Made by a program: the position numbers and the translations under genes
NCBI GenBank assembly: GCA_964632355.1
Contig: CAZWBW010000021.1
Location: 1 to 32,723 of the forward strand
Source of the DNA: JALOAP01 sp964632355
GTDB taxonomy: Bacteria > Chloroflexota > Dehalococcoidia > Tepidiformales > Tepidiformaceae
Direction: 5' to 3'
Length of the DNA: 32,723 nt
In this document: positions 22,804-30,176 of the stretch, piece after piece
Position numbering within the stretch: position 1 is the first letter of the stretch
Layout of the letters: the number at the start of each line of letters is the position of its first letter
The notes under the pieces: generated by a model
What the model was told of the DNA's origin: nothing
Seen by the model: only the letters and a program-made list of their open reading frames with translations
Databases searched by the model: none

Positions 22804-23913
22804 ATGGATCTCGGCCTCAGCGAAGAACAAGAACTGCTGAAGAACTCGGCCCGCGAATTCCTGGAGAAGGAATGCCCGGAAGAGCATGTGCGGGCCATGG
22901 AGGAGGATGAGAAGGGCTACAGCCCGGACCTCTGGAAGAAGATGGCCGACCTGGGATGGCAGGGCCTGATGATTCCGGAGGAGCATGGTGGGGCCGGCTT
23001 CTCGTTCCTCGACCTGTGCGTGCTCGTCGAGGAGTTCGGCCGCGCGCTCGTGCCGGGTCCGTTCATCCCGAACCAGGTCTGCACCGCGGAACTTATCCTC
23101 GCCGGCACCGACGAGCAGAAGCAGACGCACCTGCCGAAGATCGCCGACGGGAGCCAAATCCACACCTACGCCATCACCGAGCCGAGCGGCCGCTGGGACC
23201 GCGAAGGCATTGAGATGAAGGCGGCGCAGCAGGGCGACGAGTTCGTGCTGAACGGCACGAAGCTGTTCGTGCCCGACGCGCATGTTGCGGACTACCTGCA
23301 CGTGGTGGCCTGGAAGCCGGATGGCCGGCTCAGCACCTTCCTTGTGCCGCGCGACCAGCCGGGCATCGAGACCACCGTCCTGAAGACCATCGCCAGCGAC
23401 AAGCAGTGCGAGGTGGTGTTCAAGGACGTGAAGGTCCCCGCTTCGGACGTGATCGACATGGACGACGCGACGGCACGCCGGCTGCGCAACATGGCGACGG
23501 TGCTGGAGTGCGCGTACCTCGTTGGCCTTGCACAGCGGGACTTCGAGATCTCGGTGAACTACGCGAAGGAGCGCGTGCAGTTCGGCCGCCCGATTGGCTC
23601 GTTCCAGGCGATCCAGCACAAGGCTGCGGACATGGTGACCGACGTCGATGGCATGCGGTTCATCATGTACAAGGCTGCGTGGGCCACGAGCGAGAACGAG
23701 GATTCGCAGGACATGGACACGGCGATGGCGAAGGCGTGGTGCAGCGACGCCAGCCGCCGCGTGGTGGCCCATGGCCAGCAGATCCACGGTGGTATCGGCT
23801 TCACCAAGGACTACATCATCCAGCTCTACTTCCGCCGCCAGAAGCGCGCGGAGCTGTTCTGGGGCGACGGCGACTACCATCGCGAGCGCGTCGCTCAGAT
23901 GCTGGAGATCTAG
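22804..23913 (+). CDS. Acyl-CoA dehydrogenase (second, more distant type)
   Basis: 369 residues from ATG 22804. The superfamily fold is shown by LGLSEEQELLKNSAREFLEK, LGWQGLMIPEEHGGAGFSFL, YAKERVQFGRPIGSFQAIQH, and the C-terminal HGQQIHGGIGFTKDYIIQLY. The FAD-loop TYAITEPSGRWD is shorter than in the two paralogues at 1071 and 28880. RPIGSFQAIQHKAADM is typical of this branch, often found as one half of a heteromeric dehydrogenase for steroid or long acyl side chains. Whether its catalytic base is kept should be checked by alignment. An intrinsic terminator follows. Confidence 0.9.
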   Translation: MDLGLSEEQELLKNSAREFLEKECPEEHVRAMEEDEKGYSPDLWKKMADLGWQGLMIPEEHGGAGFSFLDLCVLVEEFGRALVPGPFIPNQVCTAELILAGTDEQKQTHLPKIADGSQIHTYAITEPSGRWDREGIEMKAAQQGDEFVLNGTKLFVPDAHVADYLHVVAWKPDGRLSTFLVPRDQPGIETTVLKTIASDKQCEVVFKDVKVPASDVIDMDDATARRLRNMATVLECAYLVGLAQRDFEISVNYAKERVQFGRPIGSFQAIQHKAADMVTDVDGMRFIMYKAAWATSENEDSQDMDTAMAKAWCSDASRRVVAHGQQIHGGIGFTKDYIIQLYFRRQKRAELFWGDGDYHRERVAQMLEI

Positions 23914-23935
23914 TTCTCAGCGTTCGGAGCACCCA

Positions 23936-23966
23936 GGGGTTGGCCAGTGGCCAACCCCTTTCGTTT
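23936..23966 (+). terminator. Intrinsic terminator after the acyl-CoA dehydrogenase
   Basis: GGGGTTGGCC (23936-23945), AGT loop, GGCCAACCCC (23949-23958), then TTTCGTTT. A ten-pair perfect stem with a T-rich tail on the plus strand. Confidence 0.85.
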
Positions 23967-23968
23967 AC

Positions 23969-24103
23969 CTAGCGCAACGCGAACCAGATGGAGATCACGG
24001 TGACCAGTGCGATGAGGGAGGTCAGGAAGGGGAACGCGAACAGCCAGGGGTTCCCGTTCCGTCCTACGTCCAGGTGAGTCCTGTGGTCGAATTGCGTGGC
24101 CAT
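23969..24103 (-). CDS. Small single-span membrane protein with strong ribosome site
   Basis: 44 residues from ATG 24103, preceded by GCGGAGG at eight bases. It has a polar N-terminus (MATQFDHRTHLDVGRNGNPW) and one hydrophobic helix ending IWFALR. The good ribosome site and the helix placement support a real gene, convergent with the dehydrogenase. No family is recognised. Confidence 0.6.
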   Translation of the reverse strand: MATQFDHRTHLDVGRNGNPWLFAFPFLTSLIALVTVISIWFALR

Positions 24104-24333
24104 AGACTGCCTCCGCAAGTGGTGGGGTGGCCGTCCAGTTTCTCGATGAGGCGTCATGACCCCACGACATGCGGCGGGCTCCATCGTTACAGGTTTGTTG
24201 CAGTGGGTAGCGGATATGGCGAACCGGCGTGGTAACCCTACTATCCCGGAAGCGCGAGACGGCCGAGGCTATGGTTGGACTACGGGCGGGGCATCACGGT
24301 GTCCCCCTTTTTGGAGGAAAGGAATCGCAACGA

Positions 24334-24990
24334 ATGCCTAGACTGAAGAGGTTCGCCTGGCTCGTGCTGCTCCCAGCAGTGCTGGCCATGGTTCTGGTCG
24401 CGTGTGGTGGCGATGACGACGATGATGCCGACGACACCAGTGGCGCCGGCGACGCCACCGCCTCGGCGACTGAAGAGCGGACAGAAGACAACGGAAACGA
24501 CTCTGCGAACGACGACAGCGACGACGACAAGGACAGCGGCAGCTCGGGTGGCTCTCTGCCTTCGGGCAAGGACGAGCGGTATGTGACGGACGTGTGTAAT
24601 GCGTTCAACACATACCTGACCAACCTTTCGAACGTGTTCCTGGAACTCGACCCCGAGAAGATCGCCGAGGACCCGGAGAAGTTCGAGGACCCGGAAGCGC
24701 TCTTCAAGCCTTTCATCGAAGGACTCGAGAAGGCGCGCGACGAACTCAAGCAGGCCGATCCCCCGGACGATATCCGGGAATGGCATGAGGCGATGGTGCA
24801 GGCCTTCGACCAGATGATCGAAGGGATGCGGGGCAACAGTGACTACCTCCCCGACGACTTTGACGTGCCCGAGATGCCGGCCAAGGCCCAGGAGCGGCTG
24901 GGCAGAATCGCCGAGAAGAACGAGGCTTGCCAGCGGCTGGAAGAGGAGGGCGCCAGCATCTTCGAGTCGTTCGGTGGCGAGGCCGAGTAA
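24334..24990 (+). CDS. Acidic lipoprotein of unknown function
   Basis: 218 residues. The signal sequence MPRLKRFAWLVLLPAV ends in the lipobox LVAC, so Cys24 is the lipidated residue and the protein is attached outside the cell. A long disordered linker, rich in Asp, Ser, Gly and Glu (about 27-82), follows. The folded part (about 90-218) is helical and acidic, with two cysteines (VCNAF and EACQRL) that could form a disulfide. Start ATG 24334 has a GGAGGAAAGGA region upstream at a rather long distance. The 24104-24333 region before it shows no other feature that I recognise. Confidence 0.75.
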   Translation: MPRLKRFAWLVLLPAVLAMVLVACGGDDDDDADDTSGAGDATASATEERTEDNGNDSANDDSDDDKDSGSSGGSLPSGKDERYVTDVCNAFNTYLTNLSNVFLELDPEKIAEDPEKFEDPEALFKPFIEGLEKARDELKQADPPDDIREWHEAMVQAFDQMIEGMRGNSDYLPDDFDVPEMPAKAQERLGRIAEKNEACQRLEEEGASIFESFGGEAE

Positions 24991-25012
24991 CCGCGATTTA
25001 CCGCAGAGCGAC

Positions 25013-25043
25013 GAACGGGCGGCTTAAGAGCCGCCCGTTCTTT
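25013..25043 (+). terminator. Perfect 12-bp hairpin terminator
   Basis: GAACGGGCGGCT (25013-25024), TAAG loop, AGCCGCCCGTTC (25029-25040), then TTT. It separates the lipoprotein gene from the convergent FmdB-like gene and could act on both strands, although the T run is only on the plus strand. Confidence 0.8.
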
Positions 25044-25052
25044 CGTGTGTGA

Positions 25053-25364
25053 CTAGTGCGTGTGACCGCCGGGGCCGTGGGTGTGGCCACCGGGGCCGTG
25101 GGAATGGCTGTGGCCGAAGTCGTGCGAGTGGCCGTGACCGTCGCCGTCGAGGCCATCGTCGCCGTCGTCGCCGCCGTCCTCCCAGGGCGCTGGCCCATCT
25201 TCGATGCCCGGTTCGCTGCGGCCCACCACCGCGAAGCTGCCCAACACCTTCTTGGCCTGCTTGCCACAGGAAGGACAGGGGATGAGCTGAAGCACGTCGG
25301 ACATCGGCATTCGCTTTTCAGTCCGCGTGCCGCAATCGGGACAGAGATATTCGTAGAGCGCCAT
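25053..25364 (-). CDS. FmdB-family zinc ribbon protein with His-rich tail
   Basis: 103 residues from ATG 25364. The N-terminal MALYEYLCPDCG and CPSCGKQAKKVLGS form a zinc ribbon (C-x2-C...C-x2-C), as in the FmdB family, whose role is poorly defined. The C-terminal half is a linker of Gly and Asp followed by HGHSHDFGHSHSHGPGGHTH and a second GPGGHTH copy, ten His in about 27 residues. Such a tail would bind nickel, zinc or copper. It is followed at its 3' side by the shared terminator hairpin. Confidence 0.85.
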   Translation of the reverse strand: MALYEYLCPDCGTRTEKRMPMSDVLQLIPCPSCGKQAKKVLGSFAVVGRSEPGIEDGPAPWEDGGDDGDDGLDGDGHGHSHDFGHSHSHGPGGHTHGPGGHTH

Positions 25365-25404
25365 ACCGGAATCGTGGCTGGTAGATGTCAGGAGGTCAAC
25401 GATT

Positions 25405-26253
25405 CTAGGCGCGCTTTCGGGGTTCGTAGATGGCGGTGTGGCGCGCACGCATGACGGGTTGTTCGCCGTTTCGCACGGTGAGCACGTCGAGTTCCACGAA
25501 GCGGTGGCCCTTCCGTTCGAACACGTCGGTCACGAGCCCGAACGTGGCGAGCTCGTCGCCATCGGCGACGGTGCCGAGGTACTGGACGTCGCTGGAGACG
25601 TGGATCCACGGACCGAGTTCGACGTTGCGGGAGAGCACCTCGTTGGCCTTGCGGATGAGGTAGCCGGGGTGCGCAGGCGCCGCGCTCGCGTGCCAGAGCG
25701 GGAGGTCATCGGCGACCTCGGCGAGGAAGGGTTCGCCGCGCTCTCGCGCATCCCACGTTTCGCGGACGGTGCCAAGCACCGGGTGCGCACGGAACCATTC
25801 TTCGGACGCGAGCGGCTTCGGCGATTCGAGTTCGGCAGCCGGGAATGCCGCGAGATCGACTGCGCGCGCAGATTCGGGGAGCCAGGCGGCCGAACCGCTG
25901 GCGCGGACATCTCCGTCACCGTCGAGGGCGGCTACTTCGAGCACCGGCCCGCTGGCGTCGTGCTCGCGGACAGTGGCCCGAACGGTGACCTGCTCGCCTT
26001 CGTAGAAGGGCTTGAGGAAGCGGGCGTCCATGCGGCCGCGTTCGAGCCAGCCCGGGCCGAAGGCTTCGACGACGGGCCGAGTCATGTACGCGAAAACCGT
26101 AACGCCCGGCACAAGGCCTCCTTCGAAGCCGTACTGCCGGGCGACCGTGTCGTCGTGGATCTTGTTCGCTGAGTGGATGGCAGCGTTGTGAGCGCGCACG
26201 CGGTATTCGGGCAGCGACTGGCCAAGCTCGAACACCGGGACGCCCTCGCTCAC
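25405..26253 (-). CDS. MaoC-like/double hot-dog acyl dehydratase-type protein
   Basis: 282 residues from GTG 26253. The first hot-dog domain has NKIHDDTVARQYGFEGGLVP and RFLKPFYEGEQVTVRA. The second contains the HPGYLIRKANEVLSRNVELG region and YLGTVADGDELATFG. The layout (two hot-dog units in one chain) suits a MaoC-type enoyl-CoA hydratase or a thioesterase relative. The R-hydratase motif of D-x4-H is not obvious, so the activity is uncertain. The GTG overlaps the stop of the upstream Cys-rich gene as GTGA, so the two are coupled. Confidence 0.75.
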   Translation of the reverse strand: MSEGVPVFELGQSLPEYRVRAHNAAIHSANKIHDDTVARQYGFEGGLVPGVTVFAYMTRPVVEAFGPGWLERGRMDARFLKPFYEGEQVTVRATVREHDASGPVLEVAALDGDGDVRASGSAAWLPESARAVDLAAFPAAELESPKPLASEEWFRAHPVLGTVRETWDARERGEPFLAEVADDLPLWHASAAPAHPGYLIRKANEVLSRNVELGPWIHVSSDVQYLGTVADGDELATFGLVTDVFERKGHRFVELDVLTVRNGEQPVMRARHTAIYEPRKRA

Positions 26254-26489
26254 CGCCGCGGCCCCGGCTGAACTTCTTCGTAGGGGCTCTTGCGGCGCGC
26301 GACCTGGCGGAAGCGATCGAAGTTCGAATCGAAGCGGCGAACGTTCGTTGGTCGAATCACGCCCTGGTGTTCGCAGGCCGAGCCGACGGAGCAGCTCTGG
26401 CAGCAGTAGGGGCGCCCGGCCATCAGGTAGGGCGGGTTTACGAGCCAGGCGTGGCAACGGATGCAGCGCTCGGGCGTTTCCTGCTTCAT
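26250..26489 (-). CDS. Small Cys-rich, zinc-ribbon-like protein
   Basis: 79 residues from ATG 26489 behind AGGAG. Cysteines at 9, 12, 29, 30, 33 and 39, with His13 and His41, form a compact cluster (CIRCH..YCCQSC..CEH) that probably binds one or two zinc ions. The C-terminal half is basic, with FDSNFDRFRQVARRK. I recognise no family. Its stop overlaps the start of the MaoC-like gene, so the two are likely to be made together. Confidence 0.7.
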   Translation of the reverse strand: MKQETPERCIRCHAWLVNPPYLMAGRPYCCQSCSVGSACEHQGVIRPTNVRRFDSNFDRFRQVARRKSPYEEVQPGPRR

Positions 26490-26602
26490 GGTCTCCTGGT
26501 TAGCGGCTGCGCGGCCGCTGCTGTAACTCTGCGGATATTGTGACCTGCCGAACGCTCCGGAGGAAGGGTGCAATTCCGGCGGCGATGGCGCATGCTGCGC
26601 TC

Positions 26603-27169
26603 ATGGTGCGAATCAATCGGGTGTACACGCGAGCCGGCGATACAGGGACCACGGCACTCGTCGGTGGTCAGCGCGTTCCGAAGGACAGCCTGCGGATCGA
26701 GACGTACGGAACGGTCGACGAACTGAACTCGGTGATCGGCGTGGCGGTTGCCGCGGGACTGCACGAGTCGATGCGCGACGCGTTCTTCGTGATCCAGCAG
26801 GTGCTGTTCAACCTGGGATCGGACCTGGCGATGCTGGAGGAAGACAAGGAGCGGTTCCCGGTGCCGCAGGTCGAGCCACGGCACGTCGAACAACTCGAAC
26901 AGTGGATCGATGGGTGGAACGAGCAACTGGAGCCGCTCAAGAGCTTCGTGCTACCGGGCGGCGACCTCGCGGCGGCGCAACTGCATGTCGCGCGGACGGT
27001 CTGCCGGAGGGCGGAGCGGCTGGCGGTGGCGCTGTCGCGCGAGGAGCCGATCGGCGCCCAGGTCATCCCGTACCTGAACCGGCTGAGCGACCTGCTGTTC
27101 GTGGCCGCGCGCTACCAGGCGAAGCTGAGCGGGAAGGGCGACATCCTCTGGAATAGCCGCGGGTATTAG
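26603..27169 (+). CDS. ATP:cob(I)alamin adenosyltransferase, PduO type
   Basis: Makes adenosylcobalamin from cob(I)alamin and ATP. 188 residues from ATG 26603. The PduO family blocks are present: VYTRAGDTGTTALVGG (ATP site), ETYGTVDELNSVIG, FVLPGGDLAAAQLHVART, VCRRAERLAVAL and YLNRLSDLLFVAAR. An in-frame ATG at 26585 would add six residues. No cobalamin riboswitch or B12-dependent mutase is seen nearby. It is divergent from the Cys-rich gene. Confidence 0.93.
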   Translation: MVRINRVYTRAGDTGTTALVGGQRVPKDSLRIETYGTVDELNSVIGVAVAAGLHESMRDAFFVIQQVLFNLGSDLAMLEEDKERFPVPQVEPRHVEQLEQWIDGWNEQLEPLKSFVLPGGDLAAAQLHVARTVCRRAERLAVALSREEPIGAQVIPYLNRLSDLLFVAARYQAKLSGKGDILWNSRGY

Positions 27170-27214
27170 CGGCTGACCGTACTACGCCAGACACGGGCTC
27201 CAGCGCGGAAGGGC

Positions 27215-27220
27215 TAGACT
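27215..27220 (+). promoter_or_regulatory. Candidate -10 box for the CoA-transferase
   Basis: TAGACT about 27 nt before the CoA-transferase start, with GAGGAGGG between. No clear -35 box is seen, so this is tentative. Confidence 0.3.
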
Positions 27221-27247
27221 GTCGCGAGCAGCAGAGGAGGGATGGCC

Positions 27248-28447
27248 ATGGCCGCACTCGATGGTGTTCGCGTGCTCGACCTGACGCAATACGAGGCCGG
27301 TACGAGCTGCACGCAGTATCTCGCATGGTTCGGCGCCGACGTCGTGAAGGTGGAACCGCCGGGCGGCGAACCGGGACGCCACACGGAGGGCCCGGGCCGG
27401 GACTCGCTGTACTTCCTGAGCTTCAACCACAACAAGAAGTCCGTGTGCCTGGACCTCGCAAAGCCCGAGGGGAAGGAGATCTTCCTGGAGATGCTGCCGC
27501 GGTTCGATGTGGTGGTGGAGAACTTCACCCTCGGCACGATGGAAAAGCTGGGGCTCGGGTACGACGTGCTCAAGGAGCGGCACCCGGCGGTCATCTACGC
27601 GACCATCAAGGGGTTTGGGACATACGGGCCGTACGCGAACTTCAAGTCGTTCGACTGGGTTGCGCAGGCAGCCGGCGGCGGATTCAGCGTGACCGGCGAG
27701 CCGGATGGCCCGCCGATGCGGCCGGGCGCGAGTGTCTGCGACACGGGGTCGGGCATGCACGCGGCAATGGGCATCCTCGCGGCGTACATCCAGCGGCTGC
27801 GGACCGGCAAGGGACAGATGGTCGAGATCGCGCTGCAGGAGACGATGACGAACTTCATGCGGCAGCAGCTCTCGCTGCGACAGCGGCGGCCCGGCCCGGT
27901 CCCCCGGCGCGGGAACAAGCTCGGCATTCCGCCATCGGACCTCTACCCGTGCGCCGGCGGCGGGCCGAACGACTGGGCGTTCATCATGGTTGTCACCGAC
28001 CGGATGTGGGATTCGCTGCTGGCGGCGATCGACCGGCTGGACCTGAACGATGACCCGCGGTTCAACACGCTGCGCGCGCGAATCGAGCACGGGGACGAGC
28101 TCTACGAAGAGATCGCGGCGTGGACGCGCCAGCGGTCGAAGTTTGAAGTGATGGAGACGCTGGGCACCGCCGGAGTGCCTTGTAGCGCGACGTACGACAG
28201 CGACGATATCTTCGCGGACAAGCACCTTCGCGCACGGGGTCAGATCCGGACGATTTCGCACCCGGTGAACGGCGACGTGGAGATGCTCGCTCCGCCGATA
28301 CACCTGAGCGATTCGGAAGTGGAGATGGTGCGGGCGCCGCTGCTCGGCGAACATACAGCCGAGGTGCTGGCGGCGGAACTGGGGCTCGACGAGGAGGCGC
28401 TGGCCAAGCTCGAAGCGGGCGGCGTGGTGTCGCTGTACCGGGGCTAG
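27248..28447 (+). CDS. CaiB/BaiF family CoA-transferase
   Basis: Moves CoA between acids in a family III mechanism using an Asp. 399 residues from ATG 27248, chosen over the ATG six bases earlier because GAGGAGG lies seven bases before it. Visible blocks are LDGVRVLDLTQYEAG, CTQYLAWFGADVVKVEPP, SFNHNKKSVCLDLAKPEG, VVENFTLGTMEKLGLGY, and the catalytic Asp in ASVCDTGSGMHAAMG. Neighbouring acyl-CoA dehydrogenases suggest that it activates a carboxylic acid for degradation. The 3' end overlaps the VOC gene on the opposite strand by four bases. Confidence 0.93.
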   Translation: MAALDGVRVLDLTQYEAGTSCTQYLAWFGADVVKVEPPGGEPGRHTEGPGRDSLYFLSFNHNKKSVCLDLAKPEGKEIFLEMLPRFDVVVENFTLGTMEKLGLGYDVLKERHPAVIYATIKGFGTYGPYANFKSFDWVAQAAGGGFSVTGEPDGPPMRPGASVCDTGSGMHAAMGILAAYIQRLRTGKGQMVEIALQETMTNFMRQQLSLRQRRPGPVPRRGNKLGIPPSDLYPCAGGGPNDWAFIMVVTDRMWDSLLAAIDRLDLNDDPRFNTLRARIEHGDELYEEIAAWTRQRSKFEVMETLGTAGVPCSATYDSDDIFADKHLRARGQIRTISHPVNGDVEMLAPPIHLSDSEVEMVRAPLLGEHTAEVLAAELGLDEEALAKLEAGGVVSLYRG

Positions 28448-28803
28448 CGGATTAAAGGTCGCGCGAAGCTGATTTCGTGGCCGTCGGGGTCGCGGACGTG
28501 GAAGTAGCGCTCGCCCCATTCGGCGTCGCGCGGTGGCGCCTCGGGTGTGTACCCGGCGGCGCGAATTCGTTCGTACGTGGCATCCACGTCGTCGACGTGG
28601 ACGATCACGCGGCCCCACCAGCTCCACTGCGGGCTTGATTCGTCCAGCACGAGGTTGAGGTAGGACGACCCGGCTTCGAACGAGGTGAACGATGCGTTCG
28701 GGCCGCCGTAGCGCAGTTCGAAGCCCGCGGCACGGTAGAAGCGCACGGAGCGAGCCATGTCGCGGGTTGCGAGCGTGACGGCGCTGAGCGATTCGATGGC
28801 CAC
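28444..28803 (-). CDS. VOC/glyoxalase-fold protein
   Basis: 119 residues from GTG 28803. The vicinal-oxygen-chelate fold is shown by SLSAVTLATRDMARSVRFYR, the LNLVL strand and HVDDVDATYERIRAAGY, ending YFHVRDPDGHEISFARPL. The metal ligands of the superfamily are usually one His or Gln and one Glu per half; the final Glu in GHEISF is present. No specific substrate can be named. Confidence 0.85.
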   Translation of the reverse strand: MAIESLSAVTLATRDMARSVRFYRAAGFELRYGGPNASFTSFEAGSSYLNLVLDESSPQWSWWGRVIVHVDDVDATYERIRAAGYTPEAPPRDAEWGERYFHVRDPDGHEISFARPLIR

Positions 28804-28824
28804 ACAGAGAGTATGAACGAAGAC

Positions 28825-28847
28825 GCCGCCCGCGGTTGGCGGGCGGC
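28825..28847 (-). terminator. Terminator after the third acyl-CoA dehydrogenase
   Basis: On the minus strand, GCCGCCCGC and GCGGGCGGC form a nine-pair stem with a five-base loop. The following GTCTTCGTT is T-rich. It lies 32 nt after the stop codon of the dehydrogenase at 28880. Confidence 0.65.
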
Positions 28848-28879
28848 GCCGGGATTCCCTGGCACTGTGAGGTGGCCTG

Positions 28880-30028
28880 TTACTCGCGCGGGAGGCCGAG
28901 ACCGCGGGTGGCGATCACTGTGCGCTGAATCTCGCTGGTGCCACCTTCGATGGTGTTCGCAACGGCGCGGAGGTAGCCGTAGTGGTGGTCGAGCACTGGG
29001 GAGCCGGGCTTCGCGGCCTGGCCCTCCATGCCGAACACCTGGATCGCGGTCTGGGTGACGCGCTGGTTCAGTTCGGCACCGAAGAGCTTGGCCATCTGCG
29101 CCTCGCGGTTGGGGACAATGCCGCCCGTCTGCATCGAGGCGATGTTGTACGCCATGTTGCGGAGCACCTGGACCGCAATCGCGTGGTCGGCAATCCGGTG
29201 GCGAATGTGGATCGGGGCCTTCTGCGGCTGGTTCTTCAGGTGCTCGACGATCCTGTCGACGAGGCGGCGAGCAGTGGACGTTGCGCCAATCGACGAGCGT
29301 TCGAAGTCGAGAGCGACTGCGACGTTGTACCAACCGCGGTTCTCTTCGCCGACGAGAGCGGAAGCCGGGACGCGCACGTCTTCGAAGAAGACTTCGTTGA
29401 ATTCGTGGCTGCCCGCCATGTTCACGAGGGGCCGCACAGTGATGCCCGGCGTCTTCATGTCGATGGCGAAGGTCGAGATGCCCTTGTGCTTCGGGGCGTT
29501 CGGATCGGTGCGGGCGGCGAGCCAGCCCCAGTCGGCGTAGTGGCCGAAAGAGGTCCAGATCTTCTGGCCATTGATGACCCACTCATCGCCATCGCGGACG
29601 GCGCGGGTCTGCATCGCGGCGAGGTCGGAACCGGCCTCGGGCTCAGAGTAGAGGGTGCACCAGATGTCGGTGCCGTCGGCGATGCGGGAAAGGTAGCGGG
29701 ACTTCTGTTCCTCCGTGCCGTAGAGCATCACGACGGGACCGACCCAGGCGACGCCCATGTTCACGGTGCCGGGGACGCGATGGTAGGCCATGAGCTCGTT
29801 GAAGATGAGCTGCTCGGTGGGGGTGGCGCCCATGCCGCCGTATTCCTTCGGCCAGGGCAGGGCAAGCCAGCGGCGCTCGGCCAGCTTCTTCATGACCTGG
29901 CGCTCGACGGCGAGGCGGTCCTCCAGGCTCTCGTGCTCTTCGTCCCAACCGGGCGGGAGTTCGTTCTCGATAAAGTCAGCTACTTCCTTCTGGAACGCAG
30001 CCTGTTCGGGGGTCAGACGAAAGTCCAT
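28880..30028 (-). CDS. Acyl-CoA dehydrogenase (paralogue of the 1071-2243 gene)
   Basis: 382 residues from ATG 30028 with a strong AAGGAGTG site. Family blocks: FRLTPEQAAFQKEVADFIEN, LYSEPEAGSDLAAMQTRAVR, the GQKIWTSFGHYADWG segment, and the C-terminal GGTSEIQRTVIATRGLGLPR. The C-terminal and loop motifs match the first dehydrogenase closely, so the two arose by duplication or encode enzymes for related substrates. TACAAT (plus 30052-30057) on the minus strand is a candidate -10 box. It is divergent from polA. Confidence 0.94.
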   Translation of the reverse strand: MDFRLTPEQAAFQKEVADFIENELPPGWDEEHESLEDRLAVERQVMKKLAERRWLALPWPKEYGGMGATPTEQLIFNELMAYHRVPGTVNMGVAWVGPVVMLYGTEEQKSRYLSRIADGTDIWCTLYSEPEAGSDLAAMQTRAVRDGDEWVINGQKIWTSFGHYADWGWLAARTDPNAPKHKGISTFAIDMKTPGITVRPLVNMAGSHEFNEVFFEDVRVPASALVGEENRGWYNVAVALDFERSSIGATSTARRLVDRIVEHLKNQPQKAPIHIRHRIADHAIAVQVLRNMAYNIASMQTGGIVPNREAQMAKLFGAELNQRVTQTAIQVFGMEGQAAKPGSPVLDHHYGYLRAVANTIEGGTSEIQRTVIATRGLGLPRE

Positions 30029-30164
30029 GGTTCACTCCTTGTGTGCCGACGATTGTATCGCGAGAACCGGAGATGGACTTCTCCCCGCGGAGTACAGGTC
30101 GGGATGGCGCGCATGATTCTTACGTCGCGCAGGGGCGCCACGGGCGGGGACCGGGGGCTCGCAA

Positions 30165-30170
30165 TATAAT
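30165..30170 (+). promoter_or_regulatory. Perfect -10 box abutting the polA start (leaderless)
   Basis: TATAAT followed by six bases and the GTG start codon at 30177. With the usual 6-7 nt from -10 to transcription start, the mRNA would begin at the start codon. No ribosome-binding site is present. A -35 box is not recognisable at the usual distance. Confidence 0.55.
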
Positions 30171-30176
30171 TCCGGG

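Noticed and set aside
25056..25110. Short tandem repeats as a CRISPR or mobile-element end
   Set aside because: They are the coding repeats of the Gly/His-rich FmdB tail (GPGGHTH), not an array with spacers or an inverted-repeat end.
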